The notes under the pieces are model-generated. The model had not been told where the DNA came from and searched no databases. It worked only from the letters and a program-made list of their open reading frames with translations. Source: Micromonospora inaquosa (lineage in GTDB: Bacteria; Actinomycetota; Actinomycetes; Mycobacteriales; Micromonosporaceae). From it: a stretch of 36,627 nucleotides of DNA. Positions within the stretch are counted from its first letter, which is position 1. Each line of letters begins with the position of its first letter. Made by a program: the position numbers and the translations under genes. The stretch lies in assembly GCF_003857055.1 (NCBI RefSeq), contig NZ_QGSZ01000392.1, positions 1 to 36,627 on the forward strand, given 5' to 3'. Below are positions 1-8,713 of this stretch, in pieces.

Positions 1-3000
1 GCGTTCGGGCCGGGCGGGCCGCCGACCGACGCGGCCGGTGCCGGCTCGTCCCGGGCCGGTCGGGGGGCGGCCGGGCCAGGGCTCGGCGGACCGGCGATCA
101 GCCTGCCCACCGGCGGCGGCGCGATCCGGGCCATCGGCGAGACGTTCGCCGCCCACCCGGTCACCGGGACCGGCGGCATGTCGGTTCCCGTCCCGGTCAG
201 CGGCAGCCGCTCCGGTTTCCAACCCGACCTGACGCTCAGCTACGACTCGGGCGCCGGGAACGGCCCGTTCGGTCTCGGCTGGCAACTGCCGGTGCCGGCG
301 GTCAGCCGGCGCACCGACCGCGGCCTGCCCCGCTACGACGACACCGACACCTTCCTGCTGTCCGGCGAGGACGACCTCATTCCCGTCCCCGGCGGCACCC
401 CGGTCGCCGGGCACACGGTGCAGCGGTTCCGGCCGAGGACCGAGGGGGCGTTCGCCCGGATCGAGCGGTGGACCCGGGACTCCGACGGTGACGTGCACTG
501 GCGCACCCTGTCCGGGTCGAACCTGCTGGCGGTGTACGGCCGCGACGGCGGCTCCCGGATCGGCCAGGGCGGGAAGGTGCACACCTGGCTGCTCTGCGAG
601 ACCCGCGACGACCGGGGCAACGCCGTCACCTACACCTACAAGGCCGAGGACGCCACCGGCCTGGACCTGGACCGGCCGCACGAACGGCACCGCACCGACC
701 GGCACGCCAACCGCTACCTCAAGTCGGTGCGCTACGGCAACGCGGTGCCGCTGCTGGACGCCGACGGCCGACGCCCGGTGGACCTGACGCCGGCCCAGGT
801 CGCCGACGCCCGCTGGCTGTTCGAGGTGGTGTTCGACTACGGCGAGCACGACCCGCACGACCCGCGGCCGACTGACGCCGGGGACTGGACCTGCCGGCCG
901 GACCCGTTCTCCACCTATCGCGCGGGATTCGAGGTCCGCACCTACCGGCTGTGCCACCGGATCCTGATGTTCCACCACTTCCCTGACGAGCCGGAGGTGG
1001 GCGCGGACTGCCTGGTCCGCGCGGTGGAGCTGGAATACGCCACCGGGCCGGTGCTGTCCACCCTGGTCGAGGTGACTCAGCGCGGCTACGCCCCGGCCGT
1101 CGGCGGCGGACACACCAGCGCCGCACTGCCCCCGGTGACCTTCGAATACACACCGGCCACCATCGCACCGACCACCCGGGAACTGGACCGGGCCAGCCTG
1201 GCGAACCTGCCGGCCGGCGTGGACGGGCGGACCGAGCTGTGGGTGGACCTGGACGGGGACGGACTCGCCGGGGTGCTGACCGGGCACGAGGGTGCCCTCT
1301 ACTACCGGCCGAACCTCGGTGCCGGCCGGATCGGCCCGGTCGCCGCGCTGCCCACCGTGCCGTCACTGACCGACCTGACCGGCGGACGCCAGCAACTGGT
1401 TGACGTGGACGGTGACGGGCGGATTGAGCTGGTCCAGCTCGGCACCGTCCCGGCGGGTTTCGTCCGCCGCACCGACGACGCCGGCTGGTCCGATCTGCAG
1501 CCGTTCCGCGAGCTGCCCGCCGTCGACTGGGCCAGCCCCGACCTGCTGCTACTGGACCTCACCGGGGACGGCCGGCCCGACCTGCTGCTCACCGGGGACA
1601 TCGTGCTGACGTGGCACGAGTCGCTGGCCGAGGCGGGGTACGGCCCGGCGCGACCCGCGCTCTGGCCCGCGGACGAGGATCGTGGCCCGCGGCTGCTGCG
1701 CTCCGACGACCGGCAGAGCGTCTTCCTCGCCGACATGTCCGGCGACGGCCTCACCGACCTGGTCCGGGTCCGCGACGGTTCCGTCTGCTACTGGCCTAAC
1801 GTCGGCTATGGGCGATTCGGCGCGAAGGTCGAGATGGACGACGCGCCGTGGTTCAGTGGGCTGGACGAGTTCGACCCGGCCCGGGTGCTCCTCACCGACG
1901 TGAACGGCGCCGGCATGATGGACCTGTGTTACCTGGGCCGACGGGAGATCCGGCTCTGGTACAACCAGTCCGGCAACGGCTGGTCGGCCCCCGCCGACCT
2001 GCCCGACCTGCCGCATGTCACGCCCGACGCGACGGTGACCGTGACCGACCTGCTGGGCGTCGGCACCGGCTGCCTGGTGTGGTCGTCGCCGTTGCCCGCC
2101 GACGCCACCGGCCCGGTGCGTTACCTGGACCTGGCCGCCGACGGCAAGCCGCACCTGCTCACCCGCGTGGTGAACAACCTGGGCGGCGAAACCACCATCC
2201 GGTACGCCGCTTCCACCGCCTTCCAGCTGGCCGACCGGCGAAACGGCCAGCCGTGGGTCACCGCGCTGCCGTTCCCGGTGCACGTCGTCGAGCAGGTGGA
2301 ACAGGTGGACCGGATCACCGGGACGCGGCTGGTCACCCGCTACCGCTACCACCACGGCCACTATGACGGCGTCGAGCGGGAGTTCACCGGCTTCGGCATG
2401 GTCGAGCAGATCGACGGCGAGTCGTTCGTGGACCACGTGTTGGGCGTCGAGGCGGTCGGCGGGAACCAGGACACCTCGCCCGAGCTGTTCCAGCCACCGG
2501 TCACCACGAAGACCTGGTACCACACCGGCGCCCCGGTCGACCTGTCCGCCGAGTGGTACGCCGGCCGGCACCTGCCCACCGTGGAGCTGCCGGCCGGAGT
2601 CTCCGCCGCGGAGCTGCGGGAAAGCCGGCGGGCGCTGCGCGGCTTGCCGCTGCGGCAGGAGGTGTACTCGTACGACGGCAGTGCCGCGCAGGAGCACCCG
2701 TACGGGGTGGTCGAGCAGACGTACCAGGTGCAGCGGCTGGACGCACGGGTGTTCGTCGCCGTCGAGCGCGAGGCGGTCAGCCTCTCCTACGACCGGGAGC
2801 CGGATGAGCCCCGGATCAGCCACCGGCTCAACCTGGTCCTCGGCCCGTACGGCACCGTCGTCCAGGCCGCCGCGGTGGTCTACGGCCGCACCACGCCCGA
2901 CCCGGAGCTGCCCGCCGAGGTGACCGCCGAGCAGCGGCGCCGTCACGTCACGTACGGGGAACAGTGGTACACCCCGGACATCGACGACACAGTGCCCGCG

Positions 3001-6000
3001 CCGGCGTACCGGATCCGCACCGCGTACGAGGCGGTCGGCCACGAACTGACCGGGCTGGCCCCGGCCGGCCCGCTGTTCACCCGCGCCGAACTGCTCGCCG
3101 GGTTCACCACGGCCACCCCGATCGGGTACGAGGTGGTGGCCGACGAGGTCAGCGTGCAGCGGCGGTTGCTGTCCCGGTCACAGGTGCGGTTCCGGGACAA
3201 CGCGTTGGCGCCACTGCCGGCCGGGCAGTGGGACAGCCTGGGGCTGGGGCACCAGACGTACCAGCTCGCCTTCACCCCGGCCGCGCTGGCTGCCGGCTAC
3301 GGCACGGCAGTCACCGGCGCGGACCTGGCCGCCGCCGGATACGTGCACCTCGACGGCGACCCGGACTGGTGGATCCCCTCCGGCGAGCTGCGCTATCCGG
3401 CCGACCCGGCCGCGCACTTCTACCTGTCCAACGGGGCCCGGGACGCGCTGGGCCTGGCGACGGTGGTCACCTTCGACGACTACCACCTGCTCACCGAGCG
3501 GGTGACCATCGACCAGGCGGCCTGGTCGGTCACCACCGCTGTCAACGACTACCGGGTGCTGGGCCCGAACCTCGTCACCGACCCGAACGGGCAGCGCCGC
3601 GCGGTGCGCTATGACGAGTTGGGCCGAGTGGTGGCGTCGGCGCTGCTCGGCCGGCCCGGCGCCGGGGACGGTGACACGCTCGACGATCCGACGTTGACGT
3701 TCACCTACGACCCGTTCAACTGGTTGGTCAACGGCCAGCCCGCGTACAGCCGGGGCCGGCACCGGGAACGGCACGGACCGACCAATCCGCGCTGGCTGGA
3801 GAGTTACGAGTACAGCACCGGCACCGGTGGTGTGGCGATCACCAAGTCGCGGGTGCATCCCGGCAGGGCCCTCGAAGTGGGGGAGGACGGGGTGGCCGTC
3901 GAGGTGGACGCCGACCCGCGCTGGGTCGGCACCGGCCGCACGGTGGTCAACAACAAGGGCAACCCGGTGAAGCGGTACCAGCCCTACTTCAGCACCACCC
4001 ACCAGTACGAGGACGCGGCGGCGCTGTGCGAGATCGGCGCCACCGCGGTCCGCTACTACGACCCGCTGGGCCGGGCCGTGCTGACCCGTTATCCGGACGG
4101 AACCCTCAGCCGGGTCGAGTCCACGGCCTGGTCGCACCGGTTGTTCGACGCCAACGACACGGTGCTCGACAGCCAGTGGTACGCCGAGCGCGGCAGCCCT
4201 GCCGTGTCCGACCCGGAACCCGCCGATCCGGCCGTCCGCGCCGCGTGGCTCGCCGCCGGGCACGCCGAGACACCTTCCGTGGTCCACTTCGACAGCCTGG
4301 GTCGGGCCGTCTACTCGGTGGCCGACCGGGGGGCCGGCCAGCGGTTCGGCGTACGCACCACGGGAGACCTCACCGGCCGGTCCTCGGACGGGTACGACGC
4401 GCTGGGCCGGCACATCGCCAGCGCGGCCACCGCCATGCACGGCGCGGGGGTGCGGTCGTGGAGCGCGGAGAAGGGCGAGCGGTGGGTGTTCCAGGATGTG
4501 CTCGGCGGGGTGCGCCGGATCTGGGACGAACACGGCCGGACCTTCCGCACGACGTACGACGCCCTGCACCGGCCGGTGGGCCTGTACGTCAGCGAGTCCG
4601 CCGGCGCGGAGCGCTGCGTGCAGTACGTGGTTTTCGGCGACCGGCATCCGGATGCGGCAACGCTGGGCCTGCACGGCGTGCCCTACCTGGTGTTCGACCA
4701 GGCGGGCCAGGTGCGGGTCCCCGAGGTGGACTTCAAGGGCAACCCGCGGTGGGCCGAACGCAGGCTCGCCACCGATGACGTCGCCGGCCCGGACTGGTCG
4801 CCGGTGGCCGCCGCGCCCGACCACGCCGCGCTGCTGGCCGCCGCGGCGCCGCTGCTGGAGAGCGAAGTCTTCGGCACCGCCGCCGAGTACGACGCGGTGA
4901 ACCGTCCAACGCTGGTCACCCTGCCCGACGCCACCGAGCTACGACCGACCTACCTTGAGGGCGGCATGCTGGGCCGGCTCACCGCGCGGCTGCGTGGTCA
5001 GGGCGCCGAGGTGGAGTTCCTGTCCGAGCAGGACTACGACGCGCTGGGCCGGCGGCGGTTCGCCCGGCACGGCAACGGCCTGGTCACCGAGTATTTCTAC
5101 GACCCGATGACGTTCCGGTTGGAACGTCTGCTCACCGCCGGGGTGCGCGACCTGCGCTACACGTACGACCCGGTGGGCAACGTGACCCGGGTGGCCGAGC
5201 CGGGCGCGCCCACCTTCTTCGGCAACGCGGCGGTGCCGGCCGCCAGCGACTACGCGTACGACCCGCTCTACCAGTTGGTCCGGGCGAGCGGGCGGGAGTT
5301 GGCCGGGGCGCCGAACGACGCGATCCGCGACCAGACCGACGTGCCGCCGGCCAGCAGCCTCAACGATGCCGGCGCGGTACGTGCCTACACCGAGGAGTAC
5401 GAGTACGACCCGCTCGGCAACCTCACGGTGCTCCGGCACCGGTTCCGGACGCAGGCCGGGGTGGGTGCCGGCTGGACCCGGCACCACCGGTACGCGTACC
5501 AGGACGACCCGGCCGACCTCACGAATCGACTGGCCGCCACGAGCGTCCCCGGTGACGCCGAGGGTGGCCCCTACTCGGCCGTGTACGCGCACGACGCCGT
5601 CGGCAACCTGACCGTCATGCCGCACCTGCCGGCGCTGGAGTGGAACGACCGCGACCAGCTCAGCCGGGTCGACCTCGGCGGCGGTGGTGAGGCCCGGTTC
5701 GTCTACGCAGCGAGCGGGCAGCGGCTGCGCAAGGTCGTGGACCGGCCGGGCAGCGTCCAACTCGAATGGATCTTCCTGGGTGCGGTCACCGTGTTCCGGC
5801 GGCGCAACCGGGTCACCGGCACTCTCCAGCACGAGCGGTGGACCACCACGATCGCCGACGACACCGGCCCGGTCGCCCAGGTGGACGTCAAGACCGTCGA
5901 CATCGGTGGCTTCGACCCGGCCAACCCGCTCGGCGTTCCGCTGATCCGTTACCAGCTCAGCAACCACCTCGGCTCGGCCGCGCTGGAGACCGACGCGGCC

Positions 6001-7548
6001 GGCGCGATCATCTCCTACGAGGAGTACCACCCGTACGGCACGACCGCGTACCGGTACGGCCGGCCGGGCGCCGACCTCAGCCTGAAGCGGTACCGCTTCG
6101 GCGGGCACGAGGCGGACGACGAGACCGGCTTCTGCTATGCCGGGGCTCGGTACTACGTGCCGTGGCTGGGCCGGTGGGCGAGCACCGACCCGGGCGGCTT
6201 CGTCGACGGGGGCAACCTGTTCCGGTACTGCCGCAACAATCCGGTCGGCATGGCCGATCCGGCCGGGTTCAGGCCCTCCACCGTCATCGGGCCGGAAACC
6301 CACGACATCTCCATCTCGGAGCCCCACTTCACCGGGTCCGAGAACCCCACGGTGGAGGACTTCCGCCGCTATCTCAGCAACCACGGTGCGACCCTCGATC
6401 CACGGATCAACAACAGCAACTCGGTCATCTACTACCAGGCCAACGTCACCCTGAACCTGGAGGGCGGCAACTGGTCCGAGCACCCGGGCGGCACCTGGGT
6501 GCTGCACGCCGTACTTCCACCTCCGGCGCCGCCGCGACCGAGGCCGGCGCCGCCTCCGCCGCCGCCGGAGCCGCCACCGGCCGAGCCGCCGCCACCAGCA
6601 CCGGAACCGCCACCCGAACCGCCGCCGGCTGCGCCGCCGGCCGAACCCGGTGGCGGGGCACCGGCCGCACTCGGCGTCACCGGTGGCGCCGCCGCGCACA
6701 CCGCGCCCGCCGCCGAGAAGTTCATCTGGAACTTCAAGTTCAAGGGCGCCTGGGGGACGTTCCGCGGCAACATCCTGGAATGGCTGTACGGCGTGCCGTG
6801 GCGCGACTGCGGGGCGGACTTCGACCTGGAAACCTCCACCACGGTCAAGCAGGTCAGGTCGACCGGCTCGTACAGCAGGCCTGGCGACACCGCCCGGAAG
6901 GCGACCCGGAACGCGGACGACGCGATTCAGGCCAACCCGAGCGGCACCATGGCCGGCAAGCGGTCTCAGGCCGTCATCATCACCGAGACCGACGCGCCGG
7001 CCAGCGCGGGAAACGCGATCCGCACGGCGACCAACCCGGGACGGGGACGGAAGATTCCGGCCAGTGCCACGACTCCGGAGCACGTGCGCGGACTACCGGG
7101 CCGGACAGGCATGCTCGGCAAGGGGCTCGGCGTCGTCGGGTTCGGCCTGTCGGCGTTCGCACTGTGGGGCGACTACCAGCAAGGCGACTGGGAGATGGGC
7201 ATCGGTGACGCGTTCGGCGCGGTCGGCGGTGGCCTGGAGCTGTACGCCATCGCTGTGCCGGGTGCCACGGTGGCCACGGTCAGCGCGATGACCGCTGGAC
7301 TGGTGATCGGTGGCATCGGTCTTGCCGCCAGCTCGTACGTCAGCATGAACCGGGCTGCCGAGGTTGGCGACACGCCGGGGGTGGTGGCCGGCGGTGTCGG
7401 CATCGGTGCGGGTCTGGCCATCGCCGGGGGTGCCATCGGCATCGCGGCCGGCAGTGTGGTGATCGCCCCGGTCGTGCTCGTGGTCGGCATCGTCGCAGCC
7501 GTCGGCGTGGGCATCTTCCACGCTGGTCGCTACTTTGACTGGTGGTGA
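1..7548 (+). CDS. SpvB/TcB-TcC-type RHS toxin, 5' end missing
   Basis: This is a very large insecticidal-Tc-like or RHS polymorphic toxin. The reading frame is open from base 1, and the SpvB signature (ISLPTGGGAIRAIGE, then TGTGG and SYDSGAGNGPFGLGW) begins before the first ATG at 178, so the true start lies left of the window. Numbering from that ATG, the order is SpvB domain (to about 300); five VCBS/FG-GAP motifs of DxDGDG type (about 355-600); TcdB middle domains (about 650-1000); RHS/YD repeats (about 1150-1920); an RHS core (about 1924-2031) ending NNPVGMADPAG; a proline-rich linker (about 2114-2160); a variable tail. In the tail, residues about 2180-2285 (RGNILEWL, DFDLE, VKQVRST) recall a PD-(D/E)XK nuclease, and about 2315-2456 is glycine-rich and hydrophobic. 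In the family, the RHS shell encloses the C-terminal toxin. Family call strong; tail activity uncertain. Confidence 0.93.
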   Translation, partial: AFGPGGPPTDAAGAGSSRAGRGAAGPGLGGPAISLPTGGGAIRAIGETFAAHPVTGTGGMSVPVPVSGSRSGFQPDLTLSYDSGAGNGPFGLGWQLPVPAVSRRTDRGLPRYDDTDTFLLSGEDDLIPVPGGTPVAGHTVQRFRPRTEGAFARIERWTRDSDGDVHWRTLSGSNLLAVYGRDGGSRIGQGGKVHTWLLCETRDDRGNAVTYTYKAEDATGLDLDRPHERHRTDRHANRYLKSVRYGNAVPLLDADGRRPVDLTPAQVADARWLFEVVFDYGEHDPHDPRPTDAGDWTCRPDPFSTYRAGFEVRTYRLCHRILMFHHFPDEPEVGADCLVRAVELEYATGPVLSTLVEVTQRGYAPAVGGGHTSAALPPVTFEYTPATIAPTTRELDRASLANLPAGVDGRTELWVDLDGDGLAGVLTGHEGALYYRPNLGAGRIGPVAALPTVPSLTDLTGGRQQLVDVDGDGRIELVQLGTVPAGFVRRTDDAGWSDLQPFRELPAVDWASPDLLLLDLTGDGRPDLLLTGDIVLTWHESLAEAGYGPARPALWPADEDRGPRLLRSDDRQSVFLADMSGDGLTDLVRVRDGSVCYWPNVGYGRFGAKVEMDDAPWFSGLDEFDPARVLLTDVNGAGMMDLCYLGRREIRLWYNQSGNGWSAPADLPDLPHVTPDATVTVTDLLGVGTGCLVWSSPLPADATGPVRYLDLAADGKPHLLTRVVNNLGGETTIRYAASTAFQLADRRNGQPWVTALPFPVHVVEQVEQVDRITGTRLVTRYRYHHGHYDGVEREFTGFGMVEQIDGESFVDHVLGVEAVGGNQDTSPELFQPPVTTKTWYHTGAPVDLSAEWYAGRHLPTVELPAGVSAAELRESRRALRGLPLRQEVYSYDGSAAQEHPYGVVEQTYQVQRLDARVFVAVEREAVSLSYDREPDEPRISHRLNLVLGPYGTVVQAAAVVYGRTTPDPELPAEVTAEQRRRHVTYGEQWYTPDIDDTVPAPAYRIRTAYEAVGHELTGLAPAGPLFTRAELLAGFTTATPIGYEVVADEVSVQRRLLSRSQVRFRDNALAPLPAGQWDSLGLGHQTYQLAFTPAALAAGYGTAVTGADLAAAGYVHLDGDPDWWIPSGELRYPADPAAHFYLSNGARDALGLATVVTFDDYHLLTERVTIDQAAWSVTTAVNDYRVLGPNLVTDPNGQRRAVRYDELGRVVASALLGRPGAGDGDTLDDPTLTFTYDPFNWLVNGQPAYSRGRHRERHGPTNPRWLESYEYSTGTGGVAITKSRVHPGRALEVGEDGVAVEVDADPRWVGTGRTVVNNKGNPVKRYQPYFSTTHQYEDAAALCEIGATAVRYYDPLGRAVLTRYPDGTLSRVESTAWSHRLFDANDTVLDSQWYAERGSPAVSDPEPADPAVRAAWLAAGHAETPSVVHFDSLGRAVYSVADRGAGQRFGVRTTGDLTGRSSDGYDALGRHIASAATAMHGAGVRSWSAEKGERWVFQDVLGGVRRIWDEHGRTFRTTYDALHRPVGLYVSESAGAERCVQYVVFGDRHPDAATLGLHGVPYLVFDQAGQVRVPEVDFKGNPRWAERRLATDDVAGPDWSPVAAAPDHAALLAAAAPLLESEVFGTAAEYDAVNRPTLVTLPDATELRPTYLEGGMLGRLTARLRGQGAEVEFLSEQDYDALGRRRFARHGNGLVTEYFYDPMTFRLERLLTAGVRDLRYTYDPVGNVTRVAEPGAPTFFGNAAVPAASDYAYDPLYQLVRASGRELAGAPNDAIRDQTDVPPASSLNDAGAVRAYTEEYEYDPLGNLTVLRHRFRTQAGVGAGWTRHHRYAYQDDPADLTNRLAATSVPGDAEGGPYSAVYAHDAVGNLTVMPHLPALEWNDRDQLSRVDLGGGGEARFVYAASGQRLRKVVDRPGSVQLEWIFLGAVTVFRRRNRVTGTLQHERWTTTIADDTGPVAQVDVKTVDIGGFDPANPLGVPLIRYQLSNHLGSAALETDAAGAIISYEEYHPYGTTAYRYGRPGADLSLKRYRFGGHEADDETGFCYAGARYYVPWLGRWASTDPGGFVDGGNLFRYCRNNPVGMADPAGFRPSTVIGPETHDISISEPHFTGSENPTVEDFRRYLSNHGATLDPRINNSNSVIYYQANVTLNLEGGNWSEHPGGTWVLHAVLPPPAPPRPRPAPPPPPPEPPPAEPPPPAPEPPPEPPPAAPPAEPGGGAPAALGVTGGAAAHTAPAAEKFIWNFKFKGAWGTFRGNILEWLYGVPWRDCGADFDLETSTTVKQVRSTGSYSRPGDTARKATRNADDAIQANPSGTMAGKRSQAVIITETDAPASAGNAIRTATNPGRGRKIPASATTPEHVRGLPGRTGMLGKGLGVVGFGLSAFALWGDYQQGDWEMGIGDAFGAVGGGLELYAIAVPGATVATVSAMTAGLVIGGIGLAASSYVSMNRAAEVGDTPGVVAGGVGIGAGLAIAGGAIGIAAGSVVIAPVVLVVGIVAAVGVGIFHAGRYFDWW

Positions 7549-7597
7549 CCGACGGCGCGTACCGGGACGGGCGAGCGGCCTGGTGGTAACGGACGCA

Positions 7598-7629
7598 GCC
7601 GGCCCTCGCGCGGAGGCGAGAGGGCCGGC
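7598..7629. terminator. bidirectional terminator between convergent genes
   Basis: A perfect 10-bp inverted repeat (GCCGGCCCTC and GAGGGCCGGC) flanks a 12-nt loop. It lies between the stop of the RHS toxin gene (7548, plus strand) and the stop of the convergent lipoprotein gene (7652, minus strand), so it can serve both transcripts. No long T tract follows, which is common for actinobacterial terminators. Confidence 0.75.
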
Positions 7630-7651
7630 GGGCAATGCCTCCAGCCTTCAG

Positions 7652-8164
7652 TTATTTTTCGCAGCGCCCGCTGGTACGCCCTTCGGCGATGACCTTGTCC
7701 ACGCCCTTGGCGTAGTCCGCCATCGATTCGGCGTCCGGTTGGTAACGCCACTGGCCGTCCACATACCGGATCTCGGACGAGCCGGCCGCGATCGACCGCT
7801 TGTAGTTCACGATCGCCGTGTCCTCACCCTCCAGCCGAGCCGTCGTGATTTCGAAGGTCAGGCCCGTGATGGTCTTGCACTCAGTGTGCAGCCGGGCGTA
7901 CTCGTCACGCGAAACCGCCGCCTTGCCCTCGCTGGTCCACAGGTCCCACGCGCCCTTCCAATCCCCAGCGGCGTACGTGTCGAACTCTCGCTGAGCCAGC
8001 GCCTTGGCAGCGTCCACCGTCTTCGGCTCGGCGGCAGCCTTCGTCTCGGCGACAGCCGCGCCGCTCGCGACCGGTGTGGTCTGCTCGGGCTTGGTCTCGG
8101 TTCCACACGCGGCGACAAGCAGGGCGACCCCGACAGCCGCGACAACAATAATGGTCTTACGCAC
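7652..8164 (-). CDS. small secreted lipoprotein, NTF2/DUF4878-like
   Basis: This 170-residue protein starts at a GTG preceded by GAGGAG with a 10-nt spacer; the longer in-frame extension upstream has no such site. The N terminus (MRK, then a hydrophobic run to LVAAC) is a lipoprotein signal peptide with the lipid-modified Cys at about residue 20. A low-complexity Ala/Thr/Glu linker follows. The C-terminal part (about residues 50-165) contains AQREFDTYAAGDWKGAWDLW and later VDGQWRY, a pattern seen in NTF2-like or DUF4878-type extracellular domains. Role unknown. It is convergent with the RHS toxin gene, and its orientation and lipoprotein nature make it a weak candidate for a toxin immunity protein. 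Confidence 0.8.
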   Translation of the reverse strand: MRKTIIVVAAVGVALLVAACGTETKPEQTTPVASGAAVAETKAAAEPKTVDAAKALAQREFDTYAAGDWKGAWDLWTSEGKAAVSRDEYARLHTECKTITGLTFEITTARLEGEDTAIVNYKRSIAAGSSEIRYVDGQWRYQPDAESMADYAKGVDKVIAEGRTSGRCEK

Positions 8165-8440
8165 CTTGTGATATCTCCTCAGCGGTAATGGCGATGCCGG
8201 TGGCGCCAGGGCTGGTGGGGCTGCTGCCGTGAGGGCCGGAACCGTCGCCACGCACCCGGGGCCGTCGGTGATCATGACAGGTCGTTGCGACAGGCCATCT
8301 CGCGCAGTACGCGGCGGAGGCCGCTGGAACCGGCAGGGATCAGGTGCGCCAGGAGATGGCGGACCGCGCCGGGGGAGGAGATATCGACCACCACAACAGC
8401 CCAACGCCATGATCAGCCTGGGCAGGCGACATTGACGCTC

Positions 8441-8469
8441 TTGACACGCTCCAGATAGCACCGTTAACA
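8441..8469 (+). promoter_or_regulatory. sigma-70-like promoter of glycoside hydrolase gene
   Basis: A consensus -35 box TTGACA (8441-8446) is followed by a 17-bp spacer and TTAACA (8464-8469) as -10. The expected start of transcription is about 8476, immediately before the palindromic operator at 8482, which is a repressor-compatible position. Confidence 0.5.
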
Positions 8470-8481
8470 TCACCGAAACCT

Positions 8482-8495
8482 TGTTAGCGCTAACA
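8482..8495. promoter_or_regulatory. LacI-family-type operator O1
   Basis: TGTTAGCGCTAACA is a perfect 14-bp palindrome with the central CG typical of LacI/GalR-family operators. It lies just downstream of a good promoter for the 8714-10468 hydrolase gene. Nearly the same sequence recurs at 8676 and at 13564. Confidence 0.75.
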
Positions 8496-8675
8496 GCGGC
8501 CGGTCGCTGATCCTCGCTCGCTGGGCGAGACCGAGCCAATGAACGTGCGCGCTGGAAGCCCAGCCGGTCGAGCGGACAAGCTCTCTCCCACCCTTCGTGC
8601 CCTTCGAAGGGTGCCTCACACACAGCAACCGACCAGGCTGGGCCGGCTCTCCGGAAATCGGGAATCGGTGTGCGT

Positions 8676-8689
8676 TGTTAGCGCTATCA
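8676..8689. promoter_or_regulatory. LacI-family-type operator O2
   Basis: TGTTAGCGCTATCA matches the perfect palindrome at 8482 in 13 of 14 positions. It lies 25 bp before the hydrolase start codon. The two sites are 194 bp apart centre to centre, so a tetrameric repressor could loop the DNA between them; looping is inference. Confidence 0.65.
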
Positions 8690-8713
8690 CGACCAGAAGG
8701 AAGGTGGGACCTG

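Larger units (their letters stand above)
8165..8713. other. divergent intergenic region with promoter and operators
   Basis: This 549-bp region separates the lipoprotein gene (minus) from the glycoside hydrolase gene (plus). I see no convincing gene in it. It holds a sigma-70-like promoter (8441-8469), two LacI-type palindromes (8482-8495 and 8676-8689) and a purine-rich ribosome binding site (GAAGGAAGGTGG) just before the ATG at 8714. If the 8441 promoter is used, the hydrolase mRNA has a leader of roughly 235 nt with the second operator near its end. Confidence 0.6.

Noticed and set aside
6517..6660. CCG/CCA-rich stretch considered as a DNA repeat array
   Set aside because: It encodes the proline-rich linker of the RHS toxin in frame; the low complexity is explained by the protein sequence.
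1549..7083. Long open frames on the minus strand inside the RHS toxin gene (about 500-714 codons)
   Set aside because: They are antisense shadows created by GC-rich third positions; their translations are Arg/Val/Gly-rich without domains, while the plus-strand frame has clear SpvB and RHS motifs.
8597..8713. Upstream extension of the first GH43 gene to ATG 8597
   Set aside because: It would place an operator inside the coding sequence and bury the signal peptide; ATG 8714 has a strong ribosome binding site.
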